In this document: positions 1 through 12,059 of the stretch, piece after piece
Position numbering within the stretch: position 1 is the first letter of the stretch
How the letters are laid out: each line of letters starts with the position of its first letter
Origin: Durusdinium trenchii
Taxonomy: Eukaryota; Sar; Dinophyceae; Suessiales; Symbiodiniaceae
Direction of reading: 5' to 3'
Assembly: GCA_963970005.1 (NCBI GenBank)
Contig: CAXAMN010021562.1
Span: forward strand, 682,750 to 746,749
DNA length: 64,000 nucleotides
Notes under the pieces: generated by a model
What the model saw: the letters and a program-made list of their open reading frames with translations, nothing else
What the model was told of the DNA's origin: nothing
Databases searched by the model: none
Position numbers and translations under genes: made by a program

Positions 1-820
1 CACAGGTTGGATCGGTGACTGGAGAGGTTTTTCTGACGGATCTAAACTGCGACTAGGCAGCCATCTGGTGTGAAGTCGCATGGCATCAATAATACGAAGG
101 CTGGTATCTCTGAATTTCATAAGACTTTAAAGGCCTTTGAGCAACAGCCAGTCATGTTGAAGTCCGAGTCAAGTTTGCCGCCGTCTAGCCAACCACAGAA
201 AATCCTAAATGGCACGATTGCACAACTCTCGAGAATTGCGATCAAACACAATCAAAGGCTTCTTGCGCTAGGTTGCGCCGGGGGTTCTCTTACGCCAGGT
301 GCATGATTTTTCAGGTGCCCGCCCTCGGGTCACCCTGGTCATTGAACGAGCCCAAGTTGAAGCCAGATCTGTAAAGTAGCGGATAATGCTTGGCTTCAGA
401 AGGATCACCCAACAAATCCAAAAAAGCTGTTGCAATGCCGCAATGCCTAGTAATGTTGTTTGAACACCGGCAGCCTCCAAAACAAGTGCTCAAGTATCTC
501 CAGATATAGCATTGCCCAGTGAAACGGGAGACAAAGGTCCAAGCCATTACAGCCTCAATCTATACCACCCTGGCTCGGCCTGGGCTTTTTCGGCTCCGCC
601 ACCGAGGCTGTGCCCGGCCGTGCGCCTCCTGGCTGGTCACCGAGCGGATGGAGCCCAAGAGGGAGCGGCCATCCTGACATGATCCACACGAAGGAAGGAA
701 GACATCGCGGGTTTGGGGTGACCGCTTCACATGGGTCACTGGGCTGCCCAGTTGAAGCCATGGGCAAGCCCTAGCTCGAGGCCCCAATGGATCCCAAGGG
801 CTTTGTTTTGGTCTATATAT
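1..820. other. Unassigned sequence, weak ORFs only
   Basis: A plus-strand frame is open from 46 to 306 and a minus-strand frame from about 680 to 555, but neither has clear splice signals or a recognisable domain. No repeat is obvious. I see nothing here that can be called a gene. Confidence 0.3.
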
Positions 821-829
821 GTATGTCTT

Positions 830-945
830 CGGGTTTTGGGTCGCAGGTGTTTGGGAGATCTCCATATTTTCATACGCAACCCATTCCACATTTGGTAGAA
901 GACCATCTTTCTTGAGGCCTGCTTCCACTTCCATGCAACCTGAGG
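830..945 (-). CDS. Candidate exon, unknown protein
   Basis: The minus frame reads as a soluble, mixed-charge peptide (for example EVEAGLKKDGLLPN followed by EWVAYENMEI) and runs into the intron-like sequence downstream. No domain is recognisable and the splice borders are not resolved. It is kept only because the composition looks coding. The rest of the sequence to 1570 shows only short ORFs. Confidence 0.25.
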
Positions 946-1576
946 AGTATGTACAGTACAAACTCTACAAACTCCCTTGAAGCACAAGCTTTGGCTGACT
1001 CGCTGACATTTCCTTTACACCATCATCCCTATAAACTCACATCTACTCCGATGCCAAGAAGGGCACGCGCCGCACCTCGTCCGCCGCATCCGACGGCGAC
1101 GGATCCGGCACCTGACGATGCAGGCGGATGAGTCGGTCTCAATCATCCAACGAGTCAATCAGTGCTCAAAGAAAGAATGGAAGACCTTGTCCCTGGAAAA
1201 ATGGTGATAGGAAGACTCATGTTTCTATGCATGTGTGAATGTCTAACTTTACCATGTACAGTGTAAACTAGTGTTGATCATACCATGATGATTCAACATA
1301 GGCATCCTTAAACCTGCTGTGGTGCACGATGATTGTGGGCAGGGGGGAGGACGCAAACAGCAAAGTTTTAACCACTTCACAACCGGCTTGGAGTGTCAAG
1401 CATCATTCACCATAAACTCGAACCGGGCACAGGACAAACAACACACTCAGGAAATCTCAGGAACCAAACTTGCCATGCTATTGTACGATGCTGCATACAC
1501 ATATCTTGAGGAAATGTGTCCAAAACAAATACTCACTCCCTCCAGGGTGCTTTGAACCAACTGCAACGGAGCCTAC

Positions 1577-1655
1577 CTCCCGCTGCCTCCTCCTGTTCGC
1601 CCACGTCTGGAGCTGTGAACGGATCAGCCTCATTCGGACGAGTGCGCGGGAGTGA
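1577..1655 (-). CDS. Candidate exon, unknown protein
   Basis: The minus frame reads TRPNEADPFTAPDVGEQEE and ends at a good 5' splice site, GGAG followed by GTAGGC (1576-1571). The 5' border is uncertain. No domain is recognised. No partner exon was found nearby, so the gene it belongs to is unknown. Confidence 0.3.
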
Positions 1656-2796
1656 CCAACCTCCTCGCCCCGCTGCGACGTTTTCGCTTTTGACTGACCT
1701 CCTCTGCGCGATTCCCAAAGAAATGCCGTTCAGTCAGTCGTGAACGTAAATCAAGAACTCGCATCCTGCAGCTTAGCACGGAGAATAAGGCAAAGTGCAA
1801 AGGGCTCCCTACATGGATGCCAGTCAAGGTCGTCCTGTACCAGGTAAACATTGCAACACATGAACCGAATACTCAATACTCTCATCTACTTGGGGAAGCT
1901 CATCTGCGACTTTGTTGGACGTCTGCGTCTGCTTTTAGACTCGTGCTCGCGGGAGTAAGCGAGCAAGAAACACTACAATGCTGAGCCACATGCGACTCCA
2001 CAATAATTACAATACAAATAATGTATGGAAAAAGGACCTGCAACCTTCTTGTTCTGAACTATGACACTGTGCGGCTGAGGTCAAAGAAATCAACTGTACG
2101 TATGTTCCAGTTACGCAAACAATGTGATAAATCAGGGAGCCAACGGAAACTGAACCAGCAAAGAAATGTAGTTGCAGCTGAATCATACCACAATGAAATA
2201 GCAGGGTCACAGAGCAAGACTGCCAACGGACGTCTCAAGGCCTGTGAAAGTCAATGGCAGGTTGAAGGAATTAGTTGTCTCACGACTGGTTTGGTAGGTT
2301 TCTCAAATGCATTTGTAGCGAAGAACAAGCTCTTGTCAGAAGAGTACATTGGGTACGTAATGATGCCTTTCGCAAGGAATGCACCCACTTTGTTCCATAG
2401 AAACGTAAATGTATATCTTGAATTCTGTATTTAGATCCCCTGCAACTGATGGCAATGTTCACAACTATCTGTAACTATCTATACAGTATCACCCAGTTGA
2501 ACCTGCCGGTTGCAGGCTCCCAGAAAGCCCAGCATGGGGTACCGAGCCACAGCATTTTCCTGCACTTCCAACAGATCCATTGTGCTCTCCCCTCCCACCT
2601 GGGCTGTTGGTCCCCGCACACACACATCCAATGCTCGTGTCTCGCAAAAGACTTCAAAAGAAACAGGAAAGGAAGGACTCCCACACCAACAATCACCAAC
2701 ACACATTCATTGCTTGCTTCATCAGTGAAGACAAAAGGCAGTGAAGAGGAAGAGACAGTGAATCCCGATGCGGCACGGCTCTCGTTCTGAACCCTG

Positions 2797-2957
2797 GTGT
2801 CCTTTGGGAGACCGAGACCAGCTCGCAACCCTGAGGTCGAAGCAGCGTGCTCCGTCGTGGTTTCAGGAGCCTTCGAGCGGACTGAAGCTGTGGAACATGA
2901 CACGACAGTACAAGAAGTTGTGTCGACCTTGTCTGCAAAGGCTAGAAAGCGAACTAC
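2797..2957 (+). CDS. Candidate exon behind an in-frame stop
   Basis: The plus frame reads as a charged, soluble protein (EVEAACSVVVSGAFERTEA, then VVSTLSAKARKR) and reaches a possible GT donor at 2958. The same frame is open from 2449 to 3081 except for one TGA at 2788-2790, preceded by a coding-like acidic stretch (KGSEEEETVNPDAARL). Either an acceptor lies just after the stop, for example the AG of GACCAG near 2820, or this is a decayed exon. No domain is recognised. Confidence 0.35.
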
Positions 2958-3084
2958 AGTAACTCCGGAATCAAAGCGCAGTGCCACAGAATGGGTGCTG
3001 CTATGCCCATTGGATCAATTCAGCCAGCGCCCCAGCCGTTCAGTCAAGTTTCGCTTAAGCATAGCCTTCGCAAAACCATGAAGG

Positions 3085-4625
3085 AATAGAATGAGCGAAT
3101 GCCAGCACTTCAGTGCCAGCGAGGTTGTGGCAATGCTTGGTTCCATGGTGGTGGCAGTGCAGGGCTTCAGTGCCAATGAAAGCAAACACAGGTTGTGACA
3201 GTGCGGGAAATGAGTGCCAGCAGCAACTATGCAACGTCAGCTACACTTCAACGATCGGTGTCCTCATGTAGGCCCTGCAGCAATGTGGTATCATCTTTGC
3301 TGCTTTGTGGGGTAGCCCAGGAGGCGCCAGCTCCCCTTCAGGCCATTGGTGATCCCAACGGCATTACGAGCGATAGCAACTTTTGGGGCGAGTTAGCAGT
3401 GATTTGTCTCTGGCTTCTTTTAATGTGAGGAGTCTACAGCCATGCCTTCTAATGGTGCGATTCCTTGTGCTACTTCAGGCCAATGAGACTACGTAACGTA
3501 GCTAGCGCAAGGCTGTCGCTTGAATTAGGTGCATGAGCGGCCCTGGACGTTTGACGTTCCTCGGCGATTGCAAAAGCGACCTCACAACTAATATGGCTGT
3601 GACCTACCTGGGAGGTCAAGCCGGTCAAGCTACATGATGTTGGAGGCTCCAGGTTTTGCCCCCTCCCCAATCCCCCATAGTCTGAAGTCTTTAAAGTCGT
3701 CCCAACAAACAGGTTGTACACTGGCCTCGAGACTTGGATATGAGACATCGACATCGACAAACCTCCATCGATGTCGTCCGGACAGGAGAGAGACCCACAA
3801 TCTTGTCCGATATGTTTTGTAGTTAGCCAGGATCCAATCCAGTTTCTAGGTTGGCAAACATAGAATTACATGTGTGATGAATTGTGATGATATGTGCAAA
3901 CGAACTGTTTGGGAGCACCTGAAGTGACATTACTGTGCTTTTCAGGTTCAGACCGCAACCATTCCAACCACACAATGCATCACCAAAAGCCCGCGAGTCC
4001 AATGCCTTGGCTTCAAGTTCCACCTGAGGACAGCGGACTTGAGCAAAACAGGCTGTTGCTTCACGTGCTTTTGCTGCTATGATCTGCTACGTATTCTTGA
4101 AAATACTTGAACACTTCAAACTTTCCACACTCCCAAGACCAGAGATGGAAAACTTACATAAACTATATTGGTTTCCTGCTAAATGACTCTTAAATAGGAC
4201 CTTGAGGGCCTTGGAAGAGGTCGGTTAATGTCAGTAAAAAATAGCGATAATAATGCGATCAGCAAGCAAACAAACAATGTGAAAACAAACAAACAAACAA
4301 ACAGCAAACCGAGCAAGCAACCAGGTAAGTTTGAAATCTTGCAAGATTTCAAGGAATCAAACACATTTCTGTAGCATGTTGTTTGTCTTATTTCATCGGT
4401 CGGGTTGGTGCAGTTTCAACAGTTGAGTTTCTTCCATTTGATCATTGGAGGGGCCCCACCATCTGGAGTCTGGACCTGCCAATTCCCCAAACGATTCCCC
4501 TTACAACGACCAGCATAATGACCGGTCATGTAAATTGAAAACATGTGTTTCACTGGATTTCGACAGTTTCCTCTTCAAACATCTTCAACCAAACTCTTTG
4601 GCAAGCACCTTACCAGTGGATTGTT
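3085..4625. other. No supported gene
   Basis: A 77-codon plus frame at 3195-3428 is the only ORF of note and has no domain or clear splice sites. The stretch 4265-4325 is rich in CAAACAAA. Otherwise I see nothing. Confidence 0.3.
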
Positions 4626-4629
4626 CCAG

Positions 4630-4730
4630 CACACTGCGTCCAAATCCAAGCCACCAGGGCCGAAGAAGCTGCCGACGGAGCACCGCCTCCGCCGACGTGG
4701 GCGCTGCCGACGAGACCGAGATCTCGCCCG
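4630..4730 (+). CDS. Candidate 101-nt exon, frame uncertain
   Basis: A typical acceptor (TTGTTCCAG) precedes a GC-rich block that ends at CGCCCG followed by GTGAAC, a good donor. All three plus frames are open. One gives a very basic peptide (PKKLPTEHRLRRRGRC), another a Pro/Ala-rich one. The exon call rests on its borders and base composition, not on a domain, and the correct frame cannot be fixed without the neighbouring exons. Confidence 0.35.
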
Positions 4731-4802
4731 GTGAACGGTCGATGTTTGGTCGTTCGGCGCGTGAACAGTCGAACGAAAGTGTTTGGTTTGGGATGTAATG
4801 CC

Positions 4803-4880
4803 AGGAGCTACTAGTAGCTTCTTGCTCCTAGTAGCGTCCTTGCTCCTAGTAGTAAGGCCAGGAGCCCCCTAGTAGCTTCT
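4803..4880 (+). repeat. CTAGTAG dispersed repeat locus
   Basis: Modules of 15-20 bp built on CTAGTAG alternate with CTTCTTG, GTCCTTG and CCAGGAGCCCC. Related loci occur in both orientations at 9745-9795, 14866-14925, 17785-17855, 32283-32372, 35690-35780, 36838-36892 and 44612-44740. Confidence 0.7.
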
Positions 4881-5445
4881 TGGTGTGGTTCTAAGAGAAA
4901 GTCAAGATCCAAAACCATTGGGTCAAACCAAGCTTCGTTGCTTGGTTCCATGTGTGGACGCTCGGAGAAACCCTCGTCGACGGTCGTTGCCAATGGCTTA
5001 ACGTTTGATCCATGTTCAACAGAACTTGTCCCACCTCCATCAGTCCATCACACAAAGGCTTCTTGCCAAGAGTTGTTTTGAGGCAAATCGGTGGATCAGA
5101 AACTATTTTCTGGTGTTGCGGTCGTCCACGAAGTTTAACATGTAGTTCAACAGGTTTAACTCGTCCTTCAATATACTCGACCTGGATCAGTAAGTCAAAT
5201 GCCTTCCGTCACCAATTCATTGCTCCCAATAATAACTATAAGACTTTAGAAACAAAGAGTGCGGATTGTGTGGCCTTGGTTTTCAACAAGTATCTTTGCT
5301 CCTTTTGTGCGGAAAAACATTACTTTACTTCGAGTGATCCCCACCATGACATTTCAATCATTTGACTTGATGCCATAGTGAGGAGCATGTTGCCATGGTC
5401 GTGAGTATTGTAGTTCTCGATTTTGCTTGTGGGTCCTCGGGTTGT

Positions 5446-6257
5446 GTGCTGCGGTTGTGTGTTGCGGTTGTGGTTGTGTGCTGTGTTGTGGTTGTGGTTG
5501 TGTTTGTGATTGTGTGTTTGTGGCTGTGTGTTTGTGATTGTGTGTTTGTGGATGTGTATGCGGTTGAGCTTGTGGCTGTACGTTTGTGGTTGTGTCTTTG
5601 TGGTCGTGTTGTTGTGGTTGTGTGTTTGTGGTTGTGTTTGTGGTTGTGTGTTTGTGGTTGTGTTTGTGGTTCTGTTTGTGGTTGTGTGTTTATTGTTGTG
5701 TCTTTGTGGTTGTGTGTTTGTTGTTATGTTGTGGTTGTGTATGTGTGTGGTTGTGTTTGTGAGTGTGTTTGTGGTTGTGTGTTGTGGTTGTGGTTGTGAT
5801 TGTGTTTGTGATTGTGTATGTGTGATTGTGTGTTTCTGGTTGTGTTTGTGGTTGTGTGTGGTTGTGTTGTTGTGGTTGTGTGTTTGTGGTTGCGTTTGTG
5901 GTTGTGTGTCTATTGTTGTGTGATTGTCGGTGTGCGTTTGTTGTTATGTTTGTGGTTGTGTTTGTGGTTGTGTGTTTGTGGTTGTGTCTTTGTGGTTTTG
6001 TTGTTGTGGTTGTGTGTTTGTGGTTGAGTGTTTGTGGTTGTGTGTCTGTGGTTGTGCGTCGATTGTTGTGTCTTTGTGGGTGTGTGTTTGTTGTTATGTT
6101 TGTGGTTGTGTTTGTTGTTGTGTTTGTGGTTGTGGTTGTGGTTGCGTGTTCGTGGTTGTGTTTGTGGCTGTGTGCTTGTGGTTATGTGTTTGTATTTGTG
6201 TGTTTGTGGTTGTGTTTGTGGTTGTGAGCTTGTGGTTGTGTTTGTGGTTGTGTGTTT
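5446..6257 (+). repeat. TG-rich imperfect array (GTGGTTGTGTTT)n
   Basis: About 810 bp of imperfect 6-12 bp units made of TGTGGTT and TGTGTTT. Every frame is open on one strand and translates to Val/Cys/Leu-rich nonsense, so these ORFs are composition artefacts. Sequence 4881-5440 before it has no supported gene. Confidence 0.9.
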
Positions 6258-6560
6258 GAAGCATACTATCTGCCATTCAATCTGCCATTCTATCTGGCAA
6301 TCTATCTGACATACTATCTGGCATACTGTCTGGCATACTATCTGGCATTTTGTCTGGCATACTATCTGTCGTTCTATCTGGCATATCTTCTGGCATTCTA
6401 TCTGGCATTTTATCTGGCATTCTATCTGGCATATTTTCTGGCATTCTATCTGGCAATGTATCTAGCAATCTATCTGACACACTATTTGGCATACTATCTG
6501 GCGTATCTTCTTGCAGCATTCTATCTGGCAATCTACTTGGCATTTTATCTGACAAACTAT
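6258..6560 (+). repeat. Decamer array TATCTGGCAT
   Basis: About 30 tandem 10-bp units (TATCTGGCAT with A/T and C/T variants) directly follow the TG array and directly precede a third, unrelated array. Confidence 0.9.
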
Positions 6561-6836
6561 CTGGTTGAGGTCCAGCGGTGCACACTGCGATCGGATCCTT
6601 GCGGTTGAGGTCCAGCAGTGCACACTGCGATCGGATCCTTGCGGTTGAGGTCCAGCGGTGCACACTGCGATCGGATCCTTGCGGTTGAGGTCCAGGCGTG
6701 CACACTGCGATCGGATCCTTGCGGTTGAGGTCCAGGGATGCACACTGCGATCGGATCCTTGCGGTTGAGGTCCAGGGGTGCACACTGCGAGGGGATCCTT
6801 GCGGTTGAGGTCCAGGGGTGCACGCTGCGATCCGGA
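6561..6836 (+). repeat. 40-bp minisatellite, seven copies
   Basis: Unit begins GCGGTTGAGGTCCAG and ends GATCGGATCCTT. Copies 1-6 are exactly 40 bp and differ at a few positions; the seventh is truncated. There are no unique spacers, so it is not CRISPR-like. ORFs across it on either strand are shadows of the repeat. Confidence 0.95.
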
Positions 6837-6837
6837 G

Positions 6838-8480
6838 CTGGCCAGACAACATCGGCGAAGCAGATTGGCGAGGAAGGAAGCAAGGAGGAAGGAGGAAGGA
6901 GGAGGACGAGGAGGCGGGGGAGGCGGAGGAAGAACAACTGTGATAAAATCTAACAACCCTCACCTGGCAGGTGGGGAAAAACAGAAACACACCACCTCAA
7001 CGCAGCCTGCCCTGTCATCAATTGACCCCTGGCCCAAATTGCCTTGGAGGTCCACCTCCGGGCCCACCTGCGTTGGGGAGCGGGTTCCGCGGCGAGTTGG
7101 TGTTTCGACGAGATGGATCGAACAAATCACGAGAGTTGCTGATGTTCTCACCAAAGCCCGAGGGCCAAAGGGAAAGTGCAGTAGTCTTGTCCTCTTGTCC
7201 GTGATGAACACAATATATATATATAGTGTATGTTCACGATCTCAAAGTAAACTAATTTTGATCCAAACGCCATGTCATTGCGCAACCAAGGCGGACAAAC
7301 TTTTGTTCTGGCTCGAAGTCATCTTCCACCACACCCGGTAAGCGATCCAAAATGTAGACCTCGGCAGGGAAAGCGCCCGACTCTTGGGCCCATGGGTGGA
7401 TCTTGGAAAGTGCCCCGACTCGTTGAAAACGAACAGAAAATCATTCCAATCCCCTTTCAAATCACCCGTGCTCCGGGTCTGACTCTGACTCTATGGAACC
7501 GACTATCAAAACAAACATCTCGCAAAATCTCGCATGAACACTGTCACGTCCAAGTGGCATTAGTCCCGAAACCCACGGAACGCAACGTCTTGCGCCAACG
7601 TAGCCGTGACTTTGTCCAGAAGCTGTCCTAGCAGTGGTTCCCCCAAACCACCAACCCAAAATAAATAGCACATCCAAATGAACTATGGCCAAACCTTAGT
7701 AAACCCTTAACTCATTGTACATATAGTTTGGGTTTATCCTGTTACTATTACCAGAAACAGTGGATGATTGTTAGTAAAAACCTTGTTCAAAAGTAGTGAT
7801 AAATGTTTACTGACTGTTACAGGTAATAGGACAGACCCAACAAGCATATTAATAACATCTAATTTCATAACTATAACTATAATGTACTGGATGCGTCGAC
7901 CATTGCAAATCTTGATCGTGGCTCAACTAAGTTTCAATTGGCAATGGAAGATGATGGATCTATCACTGCCCGGACCTTGACACCGGCGAGACCAAGAAAG
8001 CGTCTAGGGAATATGGACGGAGCACGGGCATGTTTTTGACGAAATGGATCTGAGATTTGATCGGCTTTTGTAAGTATAGAAAAATTTAATGCCACCCCAG
8101 TCTGATTACACCACTCGGAAACCCTGTTGCTTGGGGCCGCTTCCACCTCAGTCTTACAAGGATGAAGCCCTGACGCGCCCAATCTGATCCACACAAGGAT
8201 CTTGCTGGTGCGTCCACGTCAAAAACAAAGGGGTTGCACGACATCAACCCAAGTGCAACTGACCAGCACATGCAACTAATGCAGCTGCACGCTGCATTAC
8301 ACCCATTACAAACGTGAAGAAAGCAAAGCAAGCTGTACCGTAAGTACATGCAAGCCTTTGAGCACCCTACAAGTCAGGAAACCCATGCACTAGATGGAGA
8401 TCAAGAATACAAGGTCAAGTCTAGCAAGCGCCTGCGCAGGCATAAGCCCGAGCACCCAGTAACTCATGTCGGAGGCTCCT
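6838..8480. other. Unassigned; purine tract and weak ORFs
   Basis: 6855-6937 is a GGA-rich purine tract. Two overlapping plus frames near 7030-7205 look mildly coding (one reads RGELVFRRDGSNKSRELL), but they conflict and show no domain. A short (TA)n lies at 7212-7225. Nothing else is supported. Confidence 0.3.
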
Positions 8481-9740
8481 CACAGCATATATATTATATA
8501 TACTTACATGTTTCTAAATTACCGCCTTGTTAGTAAAGCTACGACCAAACTACAAACATAGGAAAATGATATAAATTGGGTACCTACCCACTGGAATCAC
8601 CACCAATCATGCCCCTCCCTAGCGCCACGCCGCATTTACACACGCATGTGCACCCTTCCCCTATGACACAGAGCCACGCAAACGCACTTTCCACCGAGGC
8701 CGCGCAAAACCGCGTGGCACAGCGACATCACCTATCAAAACCTTTAGTTGTTAAAGGATATCGAAGGATCACTATTTTAATAAAGGGTTTAGTAAGGGAA
8801 AAGGAAGACCCTTCGATCCGGAGTCTTTTTTGCACATGTTGTTGATACAAGTTTAATAAAGGATTGTATGAAGCCCTTCCCAGGTTTCCATCCTTGCGGG
8901 TAGCCGTATTTGGGGGACCCCCTATTAAGAAGAATGATACCGGATGAGTTTTTCATTAGGGGGAGGGAGGACCCGTGTTTTTCAATAGGTGGAAGGGATT
9001 GTTCACTTGCAGAGTGGCAAGAACATGTCTGTGTAACACCATGCAACACCTAATATCGAGCCTGAGTGTAGTGGAACTCTTATTCACCATTCTTAGGTTC
9101 TTGGGACTAAGAAAATTCAGAGGCACCCCCTCCAATGCCGATCGAAATGCATTGAGTTGGCCACAATGCAACATCACTTCCTGGAAAGCCACAGGAAAGC
9201 ACCGTAACATGACCAGGGAAGTAAGGGTGCAAGCCAACAAATCCCCCTTAGCATCCCTCCTTGCTTCCCGGCGACCCTAGAATTCATCTCTTCATTGCGT
9301 AGAAAAAACGTCGAGAGTCTACGGTCAACTAGGGGTTGGGATCCTTTCCAGGGTTGCAGCTTGCCATGAGGAAAAGTAGTTCACACGTGAAGCGCAAATT
9401 CGCATATGAAACAGATTGACCAAGCCAGCTCCTGGAAAGGCGCGTTGACCCTGAGCGAGCATGGAGAGAGGGACTCAAGTTGAGACAGGTATAACTATAA
9501 CGTTATGTGCAAAAGGATTCGGGCCAATGTTTTTGGAATCAATCAAGTGCATCCCAATTCTGCCTGGCACTAACGATGGAACACTCCAAATTGCACGATT
9601 GCGCCCCATTATCGGCTGGTCGCATGGAGGATTGGATGGATTGGATGGCCATTGCCTTAGAACCCCGTGAATGCTCTGTTGTCAACCCTTTTTGTGGAGT
9701 TGTTGTGTTTTGTTGGAGGGTTTCTCTGAGTGCAGGTGTT
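8481..9740. other. Unassigned; old repeat-like sequence
   Basis: 8910-8970 contains CCCCCTATTAA and TTAGGGGGAGGG, motifs shared with the palindromic sequence at 11.4 kb. Opposing ORFs at 8975-9280 (plus) and 9240-8956 (minus) are equally plausible and neither is assigned. Confidence 0.3.
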
Positions 9741-9744
9741 TCTA

Positions 9745-9795
9745 ATAGCTTCTTGTTACTACTAGTAAGGCACCTGTTACTAGTAGCGATGCACT
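9745..9795 (+). repeat. CTAGTAG dispersed repeat locus
   Basis: Contains GCTTCTTGTTACTACTAG, AAGGCACCTGTTACTAG and TAGCGATGCACTTG. A near-identical arrangement occurs at 17785-17855, which suggests recent dispersal. Confidence 0.7.
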
Positions 9796-9856
9796 TGCGA
9801 ACATTGTTTCTGCTTGGTGTTCAGCTTGCAATGGATCATTCCCGAAGAAAGTGCTG

Positions 9857-10054
9857 TCACAGCAGAGACCCGTCTTTCGCACGTGTGCTCCCTTCACCAG
9901 GCGAGGCCACCGGAAGCCGCAGCACCTGACATAACCTCATGAGCCATGTGAGGCCACCAAACCGCACCACTTCACTGGAAAAAAGCGTCGCTTCACCGGT
10001 GGAGCCATGGCACATCTTCCACAACGTGGACCTCTCAACGACCACCTCGGCCAT
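9857..10054 (-). CDS. Candidate small ORF, 65 residues
   Basis: An ATG-started minus frame (MAEVVVERSTLWKMCHG) runs 65 codons to a stop. It has mixed composition, no membrane segment and no domain. The opposite strand is also open over part of it, so the assignment is weak. It could be the 3' part of a longer spliced gene. Confidence 0.3.
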   Translation of the reverse strand: MAEVVVERSTLWKMCHGSTGEATLFSSEVVRFGGLTWLMRLCQVLRLPVASPGEGSTRAKDGSLL

Positions 10055-10226
10055 GAGAAACGGATCCAGGCACCAAAACGGATCCAGCACGGAAATACCG
10101 GAAGGCAGTCAAATATAGGAAGGCTTTGTGACTCATAGAATAGGCACAAAGCACGTTCTACAAATTTGGCCGAGTTCTTTCAGGAAGGGCTGATGATGGC
10201 ATGCTATCACAAATAACTATCAGGAT

Positions 10227-10247
10227 TATATATATATATATATATAT
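10227..10247. repeat. (TA)n microsatellite
   Basis: Perfect TA run. Similar tracts recur at 10847-10865, 20095-20112, 24841-24852, 25727-25738 and many places in 50-55 kb. A (CTG)8 run lies nearby at 10341-10364. Confidence 0.9.
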
Positions 10248-10649
10248 CACTCCCTGGAACCAAGATGGAAGTGGAGAATCCCCTGGTTGTAGAGGAAACT
10301 GGCTTTCATTGGTGTTCCAAGGGCCATTTGTCAGTTCTATGCTGCTGCTGCTGCTGCTGCTGCTAGTTCGAGGAAGTGTAGGTCAATTATTGATACTATA
10401 CAAACTAGTGCATATTATTGGTGGTACGCTTGCTAAGACAAAACCAGAGGTTGTCCACCCGATGTGCTGATGGTGCAAATCTATGGCTTTGTTCGAATGG
10501 ATCAATTGATTTGTCGCAATATGAAGTACATAATTCCTGGACCCAAAAAAACATGCACACATACTGGACCACACAATGCTCATCAATGTTCATCAATGTT
10601 GAATGTCTTTCACCATCTTTAACCTGCGTCTTTCAAAAAAACTCCTATT

Positions 10650-10815
10650 GTGTGACGGCCAATAAGTGTGCGCAAGTGCCATTTCTCTGGGCGCCTGGCC
10701 AGAATCCCGCCTGCCCGCACACAGCGGGCAGCCCGTTGTAGCATCCGCCGGCGCCGGGATTTGTGGCCGGTGCCAAAGGTGGGGCCTCGACAATTGCATG
10801 TTTGAATGGTCCACA
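10650..10815. other. Coding-like block, strand ambiguous
   Basis: Both strands give plausible Gly/Cys-containing peptides. The minus frame reads VEAPPLAPATNPGAGGC and the plus frame reads AGICGRCQRWGLDNC. GC content is higher than its surroundings. One is probably an exon, but I cannot decide which. A similar ambiguous block lies at 11150-11360. Confidence 0.3.
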
Positions 10816-11397
10816 TCTGAGATGGCCCAAATGGATACTACTGTCTATATTATATATATATATAATGATACTAGTAATAGGCAGTCAGGCAGTTGTCAAA
10901 ACATGATCTCTGTTTGCTGTTTGCGACTCACTTTACTTCCGCTACTTTACTGCTGCTAGGCCCGGCTGGGCCTGGTCATAGGCATAGGCTCTTTAAGTTC
11001 AAGACACAAATCAGAGGGCCTGGAAAGAAATGTTCAAACGATAACATCCCCCGGGGGAGGGTTGGGATCCTTTCGTTACATTCATCTCTCCTCCACCTGG
11101 CCAACTCCGCTCCTACGAACATGCCTGGCCAACTCCGCTCCTAGCTACGAACGCCAATGCCCGCAGGGTGCCCCCACTCAGCGCCCGCAGCACCATCGAC
11201 AACAGCGCTGCATCGAAATGCTCTGTGGGAACCTGGGCGATCGATGCACACCATGATGCATCCACTCGTTCGGTGGAAATTCATGTTCCGTGGGCCACTG
11301 GAAGTGGACTGGATCCCGAGCGGGAAGGAGCTTGGAAGATGGAACATTTGAAAGGCAAATAATCCCCTCTCCCTAATAATAAACGGGGCCTCCCCCC

Positions 11398-11441
11398 CCC
11401 CCTATTAATAAAAACCCTGGGGTGTTTTTACTAATAGGGGG
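11398..11441. repeat. 18-bp palindrome with 8-bp loop
   Basis: Arms CCCCCTATTAATAAAAAC and GTTTTTACTAATAGGGGG are reverse complements with one mismatch. The arm motif CCCCCTATTA or its complement recurs at 8920 and at 11785-11815, so this may be the end of an old mobile element. Confidence 0.65.
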
Positions 11442-12050
11442 TGTTTATTATTGAGGGGCACCTGTTGTACCCCCAAAATGGTCAATGTTCTGTTCGCCCT
11501 AATAAAAAGTAGGGTCTTGAAAGAAAATCCCTGGGTTCCCAATCTAATTAATTATATAAAATCCTTGTTAAAACGACCATCAAAAAAGCTAAAAAGGGTC
11601 AAATCGAAGGTCTTCCCCCTGTTGTTGGTTTCCTAGACCAACTGTTGATGCACCCAATTAATGAAAACACATCGCTGCAAAGAGCAATGGATAGCGCAAT
11701 CAGGAAAGCAAAATTAATTAGGAGCATTGGCACAGACTAAGAGGTATTTTTGGGGGAGGGTTGGAGATGTTTTTAATATTAGGGGGAATTCGGGTTATTT
11801 TTGCTGTCCCCCTAATACACCTAAAATCTGGGGCACCCCCGACTGTGGACCCACGAGTATTGAATTTCAAAGGGAGCAATTTCAAAACGCTACTAACAAT
11901 TTTTTGGGGTCGGGCACATGTGTTTTTATTAATTGGGGTACGTTTATTAATAGGAACTAGGGTTATGTCGGGCACGCCAGCCATAGATACAAGGAGCCAA
12001 AATAGTTTTATAAAGCAAAAACAAAGCAAAAAAAAAGCAAAAGGCAAAGC
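11442..12050. other. AT-rich unassigned sequence
   Basis: Contains scattered GGGGG/CCCCC blocks next to ATTAAT motifs but no supportable coding region. Confidence 0.3.
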
Positions 12051-12059
12051 AAACAAAAA

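Noticed and set aside
5395..6259. Several 70-137-codon plus frames rich in Val, Cys and Leu
   Set aside because: All frames are open because the DNA is a TG-rich tandem array; the peptides only mirror the repeat.
6561..6836. Resemblance to a CRISPR array (regular 40-bp units)
   Set aside because: No unique spacers, and the genome is eukaryotic.
6277..6990. 237-codon minus frame with repeated TAGPQPQGSD-like units
   Set aside because: It crosses the 40-bp and 10-bp arrays; 40 bp is not a multiple of three, so the same unit is read in all frames. No independent coding signal.
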